This document shows positions 48,200-58,782 of a stretch of 64,000 nt of DNA, piece by piece. Each line of letters opens with the position of its first letter. The first letter of the stretch is position 1. A program made the position numbers and the translations under genes. Under the pieces are notes generated by a model. It was not told the DNA's origin, did not search any database, and was given only the letters and a program-made list of their open reading frames with translations. Origin of the DNA: Pterobdella sp. o SKG-2022 (lineage: Eukaryota > Annelida > Clitellata > Hirudinida > Piscicolidae); assembly GCA_964035795.1 (NCBI GenBank), contig OZ038321.1:28001387-28065386 (forward strand), read 5' to 3'.

Positions 48200-49240
48200 C
48201 AACGAGCCTTAAAAGTTAATATTAATGAAACTTTTGGAATAATAAAACAAAATGAAAACAAAACAAAACATTCAAAATTTCTAGAATGCCTCAATCAAAT
48301 TAATCCTCCACTCAAATTCACATCAGAAATAGAAAATGACAATAAAATATCGTTTCTAGACACTTTAATCATAAAAGAAAATGGGTCGTTAAGTACGACA
48401 GTTTATAAGAAACCTTCCAACACAGGCTTGACTATTAATCCAAAATCGAACCGACACAAAATCTTGGACAGGGATTTTGAAAGGATCTTTGAGCAGAGCC
48501 TACAAAGTCTACTTCAAACCAGCTCTGTTGGAAGAAGAAATATTATATTCCAAAAAAAAATTTTAAAAACAATGGTTTTAACAAACAAAAAATAGAAATG
48601 ATAAAAAAAAATTACAAACCTAAAAAAAAAAGAAAAATATAAAAACCGCTTATGACCAAAAAGTGAAAAGAAAAAAAACTACAAAAACATAACATGGGTA
48701 TCTATTCCCTATGTCAAACATCTCAATAACCCTCCAAAACAAGCCTTCAACAATAACAATGTTAGTTTTCATACACTCGCAGACCCCATATTGGGAAACA
48801 TATTATTCCACAAAAATAACTTCAATAAACTACTAAAAAAAGAAGTTTATAAAATACATTTCGGCTGCAATCCAAAGCATACATTGGACGAACAAGAGTG
48901 AGCATAGCCAGAAGGATGTCTCAACAAAAAAAATGTGGATTCCAAAAGACCATCTGAGAACATAAGTTGCATCTCAAAACATGTCCGAAATTGCAACACA
49001 GGAATTATAAAATTAGAGGATCTAACAATAATTAAACTTTTCTTCAAAAAAAAAAAAAAAAATTGCAGAGATCTGCTCATTAGAGAGAGCCTAGAAATAA
49101 AAAAGGAAGACTCAACCACACAAGGTTTCAATGACCCACAATTGTCAGTGAGATATTATGCATGGGACCCCTTATTAAAAAGCATAGTAAAAAGAACTAA
49201 AGAAGGAACAGAGAGCAATCTCTTGGAAACAGAAAAATAA
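48200..49240 (+). mobile_element. Penelope-like element fragment, copy 1
   Basis: Plus frames give, in order: ETFGIIKQNENKTKHSKFLE, ECLNQINPPLKFTSEIEN, KISFLDTLIIKENGSLSTTV and YKKPSNTGLT (end of a Penelope-type reverse transcriptase), then ITWVSIPYVKHLNNP, VSFHTLADPILGN, VYKIHFGCNPKHT (remnant of the GIY-YIG endonuclease) and KHVRNCNTGIIKLED, RDLLIRESLEIKKED. Stops and frameshifts interrupt it and the RT core is missing, so it is inactive. Confidence 0.8.
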
Positions 49241-49679
49241 TTAAAAGAACTATATTAACTTTACCATAGAAATTTTTTTTTGTTCTTCACTTAGTTATTT
49301 ATAAGTAAACTATTACGATAATTTCACATTAATCTAGCAATAACTTCAATTTCTATTGAAACCCTTCATCTATGTTTCTATAGTAATATAAAAACAGAAC
49401 TAAACTTTAAAAATAAATATACTAATGAATTATGACAAAGTTGATTTTGTCAAAAATATTAGTTTTTTTTAAGGCAATATATGTGTCTAAAACCTCCGTC
49501 CTTTTACGGTAAAAATCAAAAAAAAATATACATAAGATGTCGCTAAAAAATAATTATTCTACTCCTCTTAACATACTCTTTCATCAATCAGCTTCCTTTT
49601 TCTCACTCTTATGCTGCCACCTTTTATATTTTCTATCTTTTTCCTATTTACATCACTATCTTACATTCTACTAAATGTT

Positions 49680-50100
49680 TAGCGCTTTTTTATCAAGCAC
49701 ATACAAACCCATTTTATTCCTATAACGTTGCCCATATCTAAAATTTCTAAAGTTTCATCTTTATTTTTTTTGAAGGTGAGCGTATTGGCAGTGTAACATT
49801 CAAGAAAGCAACTTCTGAAGTCATGCAATCCAAAACCATGCTCAACACTCCCACTTCAAAACAGAATAGACAAACTGCTTTGAAATCAACTTCAGGTGAG
49901 TGATTTAGGAGAACATGTTTGGTATTACCTTTTTTATAAATATCGGAAATCTTTCGATTTGAACATTTAGTGATTTATTGTTTACATAGTTCTGAATTTG
50001 TTAAGAATAAAAGAAATTTTAGTGAAATTAGAAAATAATTTAAAAATGATACTATAAAAAAGTATAAGTCAAGCGTAAGCAGTCGAAGTACAAAACTCCC
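49680..50100 (+). CDS. Discoidin-family exon, copy B
   Basis: Exon 49776-49895 (120 nt, phase 1 in and out) encodes RIGSVTFKKATSEVMQSKTM, then LNTPTSKQNRQTALKSTS. It starts after a T-rich tract ending tgaag and ends at gtgagt. The exon and its downstream intron are almost identical to 62890-63235. The peptide is hydrophilic and Ser/Thr/Lys-rich, probably a linker. No other exons of this copy are visible nearby: it is an isolated duplicate or an internal exon of a larger gene. Confidence 0.5.
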
Positions 50101-50599
50101 TGAGTAGGACACTTGAAAAGGAAAATATATGATGTCATTGACTTAATACAAATCTGCATAAAGTTCAAGTTCCTCAAAGACAGCAACACATAAGAGATCA
50201 TAACTCACTAGTAGGCAAAATAACACAACCAAAACCATATCAATGCTCGACTAATCCCATCAAAATCTTCTTTTCTAAAAAGCAATTCTTTTAAAGCATA
50301 TTGAACTAAAACCTGTAAAATAATTGATCAAAAAAAGTGAAACAGGGTTCATCCAAGAGATACTAAGAGACATGAAAAAGGTATCAAGCTTACTTGATAA
50401 ATGCATCAAATATGAAAAAGCTAAAACCTATATGGAAAAGCAGTGAGTGAAACAAAACAATATATGAATACTATGTTTTTTCTATATTATTATATACTTG
50501 CAGTGCTTGAGCAGAATAAAAATCATCAAAACAAGCATAGACTCCAAACAGAGCAAAAGGATACGAAGGTTGAAAAGGGTGCACTGGCCTGATACAGTG

Positions 50600-50930
50600 A
50601 GAAACGAAAAAGGCAATTTCATCAGTTTTTTTTACACTTGAAAGTGAGTCAGAGCAGTTTAAGAATTCTAGGACACATATGCCGCAATAAGTCACCAGCC
50701 AAAGCCATCCTACGAGAAGTGCTCAAAAACACAAAACTCAAAAGAGGCTGATCACCATCATCTTTTTTGAATATTTTAATAAAGGATCTGCGCGTTTTGA
50801 ACTTAAGAAATGAAAAATTTGAAAAAGTTTAGCAAAATGAATAGAAGTAGAAAGTAAAAGTACTTATAAACTGTGATTATGTCTTAGAACTAGAATCTAT
50901 ATATATGAATAAATAAAATGATCACATTAG
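50600..50930 (+). mobile_element. Decayed LINE 3'-end fragment
   Basis: Plus frames read RILGHICRNKSPAKAILREV then LKNTKLKRG and LNILIKDLRVLNLRNEKFEK, matching the same post-RT tail as at 40740 (RWLGHxxRM, PKxLLxxELxxGKR, KDLKxL). Several stops; inactive. Confidence 0.6.
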
Positions 50931-51129
50931 CGCTGGGAAAAAGAAAAAAGGTGGATGAGCTGGAAGACAACACAAGAATTCCTCTCTTCCTCTTCTTGAT
51001 TGGAGTAGTGTGTGCTTCTACCGTGATCTTGACGTGCGATTTGTTTCTTATTGAATTTTCATTGTTTTCAGATTGTATTTATTATTTTTTTTACACTATT
51101 TCTTTATTATCTTCTGTTCTATTTTTTCA

Positions 51130-51640
51130 TTTTTTGATTTCTTTGATTTGTTAGTTAATAAGTACGTGAATAAAAAGATAGATAGTTGAACATCTAGAAC
51201 ACCGAATTTATTTAATAGATAGTTGGTTAGCTAGATATTCAGAAAGAATGTATTTTGGATGAATATTTTATAGATGAATGAATGAATAGATTGATAGACA
51301 AATAGTATAGACAGTCACACAAACAGGTGGCTTGCTAGAGTGGGGGTTATCTTTGAGAGTTAGTTATTTTGGGTAGAATATTAGCTGTCTAGATATGTTT
51401 ATTCATAAAAATATTTGAATAAAAAATGTCTAATTAAATAATTTACTGATTATATAAAAAAGGTAGTTATTTAGAAATATAATTTTAAACAATATTTGGT
51501 GTATAAATAGTTGAATAACAAATTTTTTTGAACACTGATAGTTTTAATTATGTACGGTGCTTTTCTTCATATATGGGTGTGTGTGTAGGGTCTTCTGTCA
51601 TTTCCATCAAGCACTTTTATTACACACGTAGCAATGAATG
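51130..51640 (+). repeat. Duplicated intron segment (copy D) of the discoidin family
   Basis: ttgatttgttagttaataag and the following gata-rich sequence (agatagttggttagctagat) repeat the intron at 46550-46860 and 61990-62080. A later string with gtgtgtagggtcttctgtca repeats 47170-47195. The 46877-type exon that should lie between is missing. Confidence 0.6.
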
Positions 51641-52201
51641 AACTCTTCAAGAGTCGACCAGCATTTTTATTTCTAGACTCGGCAGCATGTAGTCTGAACA
51701 TTAAAGTTAATATAGATAAATAGAATATGTAAAAAAATAAACTCGTGTGGTACCACCTTCAGACGGAAATTTTACTCGCTTCTTGAGTTTTAAGAATTTT
51801 ACTTCAGTTTTGAGAATTCTCTTAAGTATAGTTTGGCAGCTGAATTTCTGATATATCTGAACAAAGTTGTGTCGTTGAACAAAATTAAAGTTGATATTAA
51901 GTTTTGGTAAATTGGAATTTTTTTGAAAGTAAAAAAGTTTTAACAATTTTATCGGTGATTGCTTGAACGTGTTTTGTTTTGAAAAACCGATATAATCATT
52001 CGCTTAAATTGACACGAAGAAAAATTGGTTGAAAAGTTGAGTTTCCTCTTTATTGTCAAATGTATAAATTATTATAAAGAATTTAAAGCATTTTTTTTAG
52101 TATTATCTCCAATTAACCCATTCTTCATAAGTTTTTTGTTTCCTGTGTGCATGCTTTTTTTAATGTTTTGTTCAAAAAAAGATTTTTCAAAAAATTTTCA
52201 G

Positions 52202-52478
52202 GTTGCTTTATACAAGAGAATTAAAGATGTATGATCGGTTAACAGCCTCTCAAAATATCAGATCAGCCTGGCCAACTGCAAATAGTTTACCTACAGACAA
52301 TCAAGTTGATTTTGAAGAGAGAGAAATCCAATTATATCCTGGAATAAAAGTTTTGAAAAAAAAACATAATGTTCGTTTTGAGAAAATAAAAAAGAAAGTG
52401 GTTGAAAGTATGCAGAAAAATGACGGAAAAAAACAAAAGAAAAAAAAGATACTGAAAGCAAAATCAAGTAAAAAGTGA
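52202..52478 (+). CDS. Lys-rich C-terminal exon, unrecognised
   Basis: The exon starts after a strong acceptor (ttttcag at 52195-52201) and ends at TGA 52476-52478. The first part is ordinary sequence (MYDRLTASQNIRSAWPTANS, LPTDNQVDFEEREIQLYPG). The end is a basic, nuclear-localisation-like tail (KKKHNVRFEKIKKKVVES; KKQKKKKILKAKSSKK). A nuclear or nucleolar protein is likely from composition alone. I do not recognise the family. The next AATAAA is near 52555. If the exon is not spliced, the first ATG is at 52227. The upstream exons were not found. Confidence 0.45.
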
Positions 52479-53825
52479 ACTTTTTGATTTAAAAGATTGA
52501 AATATTCAAAACTAATATTATTTGAAAAATTTCAAGCATGGAAATCTACTTGGAAATAAATTGATATGTAGTTTTATTGACTTTCCAACCAAAAAAACAG
52601 TTTTAAAAATATTTCCTTCTCACATAAATAGTTATGTTTATTATCTTTATTTTATATTTATTTTTATTTTCACCACTGTTGAAATTTAAAAAATATAAAA
52701 AATTCAAGACCAGCCTTTTTGGCGTTGATGTTTCTCAACGTCTATAGTGAAGAATGTTTTCCTAAAATAGCCTGGGTAACAATAGACTTCTGTAGCAGGT
52801 ACCAACAAACTGATATTCCAGCATCGTTGAAATTTGGCTTAGCGAATGTAATTCTTTTTTGATAACGTTAAGGCAAACTTGAATTCGATTACTTCAAGTT
52901 CGAGCTGGCAGTCTATAGAAATTTTATCTAAATCAATGACTTGGATGAATCAAATCAAATCAAATACGAGTATGATTATAGTGGCATCAACTTCAGGAGT
53001 CTTTGGACCACTGAGTATTATGAACTTTGAATGCAATGTAATGTAATGTAAGTTTTCTTAGATATGACAATTTAAAAAAAAATTAAGCAAGTATAACTAA
53101 ATAAACAAAAAAGTTAACTAAGATTATATGAAAAAAAAAGGTCTGTTAATTGAAACAAAAAAAACCATAATAATATTTATATAAATGAAAATTAGAAAAC
53201 TGAGTTGATTTTATGAATGTATAAAAATAATTAAATCTGTGATAATAAACAAAAAAAAATATATAGATGGAACTTCGAATAAAATATTCTGAGAAATCAA
53301 ATGCTAATTTTAGACAAAATTTGAACAACTTCATTGTCTTCATCTTTTTTCTTCAATGGGACTTCCACATCATCACAGTTGAAACCAGAAATTGCTTATC
53401 TTTTTCTTCATTGTTACATTCTTTGATACTAATTAAATGATAATATTTTTTTTATCTTTTATAGAATTTTTATCCAAGTAATGCCAGCCTTTATTACCCC
53501 CAAAAAACTGTCAAGTGTTTATCTTTGTAATTTTTGTTGCTGCATAAGATGAAATTGTTGATGTTCACAACTTCTTCCTATGTTAAGCGAAAAATCCTAA
53601 ATCATCCCAAAAGAAGTAGTTCTTGTATGTTATTGTAATAAGTTATTGAATTTTGAAATAAAATTGCGAAATTATTTTAAATAATAATATTTTGACATTT
53701 TAAACTAAATTATGTAGTTTTTATAAATAAAAATCAACTATTTGAGGAGCCATTATAACTTCGACAGGCCACCTTTGGCGCCAAAGAATAAATTTCTATA
53801 AAAGTTTTATCAAAAAATCTGGGTC
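52479..53825. other. A/T-rich, no gene seen
   Basis: No exon recognised in either strand. One short tandem (tgtaatgtaatg near 53036-53048). Confidence 0.45.
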
Positions 53826-53980
53826 GATTTCTGTCAATTACAGTCATTGGAACATGTCGTCGGTCCGATTACCTAATGTTACCGAGTTCGATCCCAGGTA
53901 GGCCGACAAATAGCAGCTGTTCTACAGTGTTTTAGCTACATTAAGTTTTTAGCAAGCACTTTGATCTATAAGAAAAAGCC
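53826..53980 (+). mobile_element. tRNA-derived SINE, copy 2 (decayed head)
   Basis: gttaccgagttcgatcccag and taggccgaca (53878-53908) is the B-box half of the tRNA-like head; the A-box half is eroded. The body (agtgttttagctacattaag, then tttttagcaagcac) matches the minus-strand body at 60066-60120, showing that the two are the same SINE family. Confidence 0.6.
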
Positions 53981-54041
53981 CTTTATAAATACCGTCTCGC
54001 ATTACTTGTAATAAAAAAAGAACATAATATTGGTAAAATGA

Positions 54042-54090
54042 TATTAAAATTTAGGAACATCAATTAAGGATTCATACATTATTTTTAAAA
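54042..54090 (+). repeat. Single arm of the 60768-60879 hairpin element
   Basis: attaaaatttaggaacatca then attaaggattcatacatt repeats one arm of the near-perfect palindrome at 60768-60879 with a few substitutions. Confidence 0.6.
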
Positions 54091-54299
54091 ATAGTTATTA
54101 TTTTCGTTAAGTATAGTCTTATAAAACGTTAGCATGAATTGACTATTGGTTATTGGATTATATAGTGATGAGTTAAAAGATAATTTAAAGTATTACGTAA
54201 TAACTATGTAAAAAAATATTAACTCTAACAATTAACTATGAAGTAACTTCAAAGCAATTTTCATGCATTCCTAATTATGTCTATCATATGTTGTAAAGA

Positions 54300-56225
54300 T
54301 AGTAATTTTTGAAAACGATGTTATTATCAGAGAAATTAATCTCTGTGTCCCCTCTTGGATGATCCCTTATGCTCCATTATTTGTAGCTCTCTGAGTATCG
54401 GGTCCTATGCATTTGTGTTAACCTGGAGTTGCTGGTCATTTTAGCCATTACGAACTGAATTGTGTTTTCGCGTTTTTAGGCTTTCTCACCAAGAACTTTT
54501 TTTGGAGTAGGAATTTATCTTTTTGTTTTATTACTTGAAAAATCTCTGGTGTCTCCCAGTTTATCCTTCCATCGGTGCATAGTTGAGCATGTTTGCTGAT
54601 CCTCGATATTACTGCATCGGTTATTTTGGACAAACGTCTGCCTTGTGTTGATGCATACGGGTCTTTATGCTTACTCTTGTCTGGCTGATGTAAGGTTTGG
54701 TTGTTACACATGAACATGTCAATTTTTAGACTTTTTTTCGGTCGACTTTTTTATGTTTCGACTTGTTGCTTGAGCCTAATATGCTTTCTAGTTTGGGAGA
54801 GCTGTAGAAAGAAATGTTGTTATGTGTCAATATTTTTTTAAAATGATTTTTTACTTGAGGAATATATAGAATAGAGACACCTGATATTTGACCATTTCGT
54901 TGTTTTTTTCTTTGTTCATTTTTCTTATCAGCCTGTTTGGCCTGTGAGCTTCTCAATTTGTTTTGCTAAGTTATATTGTTTATTGTTGGTGTTTTTGGTT
55001 TGTATGATTTTTTTATGTGTGTCAGGGTTTTTTTATTATAACCATTATTTTGGAAGTTGTTTATTAGGTGGTTTGTTTCATTTTTAAAAAGGGTTTTAGT
55101 GAAACATATGCTTTAGGAAAGGCAAAAGGCTTCTTTAAACACTTCTTTCCGAATCAAGGGGTGTTGGTTTGAAGACGGGTTGATAGTGAGTCCAGTGTTT
55201 GACTTTTTTCGTTATACCGTGGTTTGTAAAGTTCCGTTTTTGTCCTTTATTAAGAGTCAAGCAAGGTTAAGGCGTTTTCCACTTCAGTTTCAAATGTAAC
55301 TTTGTATTGGAACCAATTTCATTGAAGATATTTAGAAACTCAATTTGTGAATCTTTTTCTTTATTTCTCTTAAGAATACCGAAGGTATCATCCATATATA
55401 TTTTTAATGAACGAGGTGCTTTCACCTTCTTTTTTTTTTGCTAGTTTTATGGACTCCTTTAGAATATGGCTCATTCATATTTGCGCTATTGGTACCATTA
55501 AGCTAAGGCCAATAGATCCAGAATCTTCCATGGAGTATATCATATTATACATGAAGTCTGATGACGTGGTTTATGATGTCGTCAGAGGTAAAATTGGTGT
55601 GTTCATGAAGGTTAGGGTATTTTCTAAGCTCATTATTTATCAGGTTTATGCATTTCTTTAGCGGTATCAATGGAAACAGGGCCTCTGCGTCAAAACTAAC
55701 AAGATATTGGTCATCCTTCAAGTTAATTTCTTTGAGGCTTTGAAACAACTCTGTTGAGTTTTTGCAGGTGAAACCACAGGCAGCAACCAATGGTTGTGTT
55801 ATTGGGATTAGGTAAGATGCCAGTGCTTCCTGGAGGCAGCCTCTGTGGGATATTATATTTCTTGCAAAAAAATAATTTTTTATGGGCTCCAATTAATGGA
55901 TAGATTTGTTTTTTGTCACTATCCGATAGTTTTTCTTACTTCATCAGTTCCAGCATTTTTTTCTGTATTTTTGTTTCCAGATTTTGAGTTTAATCTTTCA
56001 TTCCTGGTTTTATGTTTTTGAAGGCTTCTAATGTCTTATTGTAGAGTTGGTCAGGGTACAAAACAACGAACCCTATTCCTTTGTCATGTGGTGTGATTGC
56101 TAATTCTTTGTTTTTTATTTGTTCTCTATTTGTTTTTATGAATTTATCATATATTAGCTAAATATTTTTTTCATAACTTTACAGTATTTTTCTATGTAGA
56201 GATTTTAGTTTGAAGCACGCAACTT
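54300..56225 (-). mobile_element. Penelope-like element, copy 2, most complete
   Basis: On the minus strand: NIISHRGCLQEALASYLIPI, LVAACGFTCKNSTELFQSL, YLVSFDAEALFPLIPL (RT fingers and palm), YMDDTFGI near 55382-55400 (the catalytic YxDD box), then SGVSILYIPQVKNHFKKILT, and after frameshifts the endonuclease-like tail (GRRLSKITDAVISRISKHAQ, DGRINWETPEIFQVIKQKDK). The order matches a Penelope element with a C-terminal GIY-YIG region. Many frameshifts and stops make it inactive. It ends next to the start of the duplicated segment at 56230. Confidence 0.8.
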
Positions 56226-56305
56226 TAAGCAATAACTTTTTGATATTATTCATATTATCTTTCCAAGATAATTTTTTCTTTGAAGACTTCACACAGTTTT
56301 TAACG

Positions 56306-58782
56306 GTCTGTGTTAATACGTTTTTCAAGAAAAGAGATAGCAGATTAGTAACATATGTTTCCGGTACTGTTAGAACCCAGAATGACCATATTATGGTCAA
56401 GAGTAAAAACAGAAAATTTGTTAAAGATGTAAAAGTGGGCGTAAAAAAAAGGTTGTGCAACAGCATCAATTGCTACTGTGTGACATATTAGTGCAGCCCA
56501 TAAAAAATTATAGAAAAATTTTTGTCCCAAAAAGGAAAATGTAGAGATTGCCGAAACAAATTCGTAGCCCAGTTTAGAGATAAATCTTCTAGAATAGATA
56601 AAAGAGGGGGTGTCAAAAGCATGTGGAAATCACTTGAAGCAGATTTACTGGAATCAGCTGATACTGTTTGTGGCTGGACAAAAGGTCCACCCAGCCAGTC
56701 ACATAGTGGTGGAATAACGCTGTTGCTACGGCCGATAAAGAAAAGCGCGCAGCTTGGAAATGTTGAAAAAACGGCGGTAGTAAAAATGAATATCTACGTT
56801 CTAAGAAAGCTGCCAAAAGATCTGTATACGATGCTAAAAGAGTGGCTGACCAAGTGAGGTTTGGTGAAGTTCTAAGAAGGGAAGACAATAGAACAGAAAT
56901 ATTCAAAATAGCAAAGCATATGTGTTCAGCTAACCGTGATGTCATTGGAGAAAATTTTTTCAAAAATGACAAAAGAGACTTAGCTGTTACAGACCATGAA
57001 AAGTTACTTGCATGGCAAGAACACTATGAACGTCTATTGAATGAGGAGTTTGATTGGAATAAGAAGTCATTAGCACTTAACGATCCCACAATTGGACCGC
57101 GACCCAAGATAGAAGTCGACACAGTGAGAAGAGTTTTGGACAGAATGAAGTGTGGTAAAGCAGCTGGTGTTCTGGTGTTGTTGCAGAAGTGTTGCAAGCT
57201 TCTGGTGAAGTAGGCATTAGCCGTATGACAGATCTTTTCAATAGTATCTTAAATGAATATAAAATACCTGAAGACTGGAATATGAGCGTGCTCCTCAACT
57301 GCTTCAAAAACAAGGGTGAGGCGACTGACAGAAGGAGTTATAGAAGTTTGAAACTTTTTGAGCATTTCAAAAAAGTTATTGAAGAAGAAATTAAAAGACA
57401 GGTAAGTATCGACTCAATGCCGTTTGAATTCATGCCGGGTAGAGGTACCATCGATGCTATTTTTATAGCTCGACAGTTGCAAGAAAGGTTCCTTGAGAAT
57501 AAGAAAAAACTCTTTTTTGCTTTTGTTGACCTAGAAAAATCCTTTGATAGAGTTCCAAAAAAAGTTGTTAGGTGGTCCTTGAAAAAGCTTGGGGTGATGG
57601 TGTGGTTAGTAAGGATGGTCATGACTATGTACTCAGGTAGCAAGAGTAGAGTCAGAATAAATAATGTGTTGGGTAACAAGTTCATTGTGAAGGTTGGTGT
57701 CCACCAAGGTTCTGTATTGAGTCCTTTACTCTTCAACATTGTTCTAGAAGCGGTACCCAGTGAATGCAGAAATAGGTCCGTGTGGAAATTTTTGTATGCT
57801 GATGACTTGGTGATTATTGCTGAAAGCATGAAAGAGTTAGAGGATAGTTATTGTTCTTGGAAAAGCCGTATTGAAAGCAAGGGTTTTAAAGTAAACATAG
57901 AAAAAACGAAGGTTATGGTCAGTGCTCTAAATCATGGTCCAAGTTTTCAGTCTAGAAAACACTCTTGTGGAGTGTGTTTTAAAGGTGTTGGCATCAGCTC
58001 TATACTTTGCACTCTATGTGACCACTGGGTTCACAAACGCTGTAGTGGCCTAAAAAACAAATTGGCTTCTGCCATACTTCAAATGTAAGGCAAAAGTTTA
58101 GATTCTCAAGTTAGTGATGTTGATTAAAAGGCCGTTGAACTTGATGGAAATCAATATAAAGTGGTTAACCAATTTTTTTATCTAAGAGATATAAATCTTG
58201 CTGGTGGTGAAGCTAAACCTAGTACTATTGGCCGTGTAAGGTCTGGTTAGAAGAGTTTCAGGGTACTGTTACCTCTGTTAGCCAGTCGGGCCATTTCACT
58301 CAAAACAAAAGGGCGTTTGAGCATATGCTGCTTGCGTCAGAAGTGTTATGGTTTATGGTTGTGAGACATGGCCTTTTAAGGTGGAAGATATTATTAGAAT
58401 ATCCAGAGCTGATAAGATGATAATCAGATGAATGTGCAATGTAAGCTTAAAGAATATCAGATCATTGAATAAATTGAGGGACAGACCGGGTTTTACAGAC
58501 ATAACTAAAGGGCTACGCAAAAATGAACTGAGATGGTTTGGGCATGTAATAAAGATGGATGCTGGTAACCCAGCAAGTGCTTGCAGGCATGTGGCGGTTG
58601 AGGGTAAGCGAGAACAAGGTAAAACAAGAAAAACACGGTCCCAATTAATAAGCAAAGACCTTAGAATAATGGAGCTCAATCCTGAACTTGCCCTAGATCC
58701 TAGATTGTGGAGAAAAGCCATTATGAGACTCTGACCAACCCATGCTAGCATAGAAACGAACGCAAAACGATGATGATGATGC
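56306..58782 (+). mobile_element. 5'-truncated APE-type LINE inserted in discoidin copy C
   Basis: It starts inside the endonuclease domain (MVKSKNRKFVKDVKV near 56390-56440) and runs through linker frames 56522-56857 and 56842-57213 to the RT ORF 57189-58088: PFEFMPGRGTIDAIFIARQL, FAFVDLEKSFDRVP, GVHQGSVLSPLLFN, FLYADDLVIIAESMKEL, then a Cys/His finger (CGVCFKG, CTLCDHWVHKRCSG). The tail (LRKNELRWFGHVIKM) ends in cgatgatgatgatg. Around 57165-57190 the motif KCGKAAG continues in a shifted frame, a small deletion. Further stops follow 58088. Its borders are set by comparison with the empty copy A site at 45900. Confidence 0.8.

Noticed and set aside
51707..51946. Minus-strand frame with KKRVKFPSEGGTTRV, similar to a PP1-binding RVxF site
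   Set aside because: Interesting motif, but no start, splice or family context could be established and the rest is Lys/Phe-rich. Not supported as a gene.
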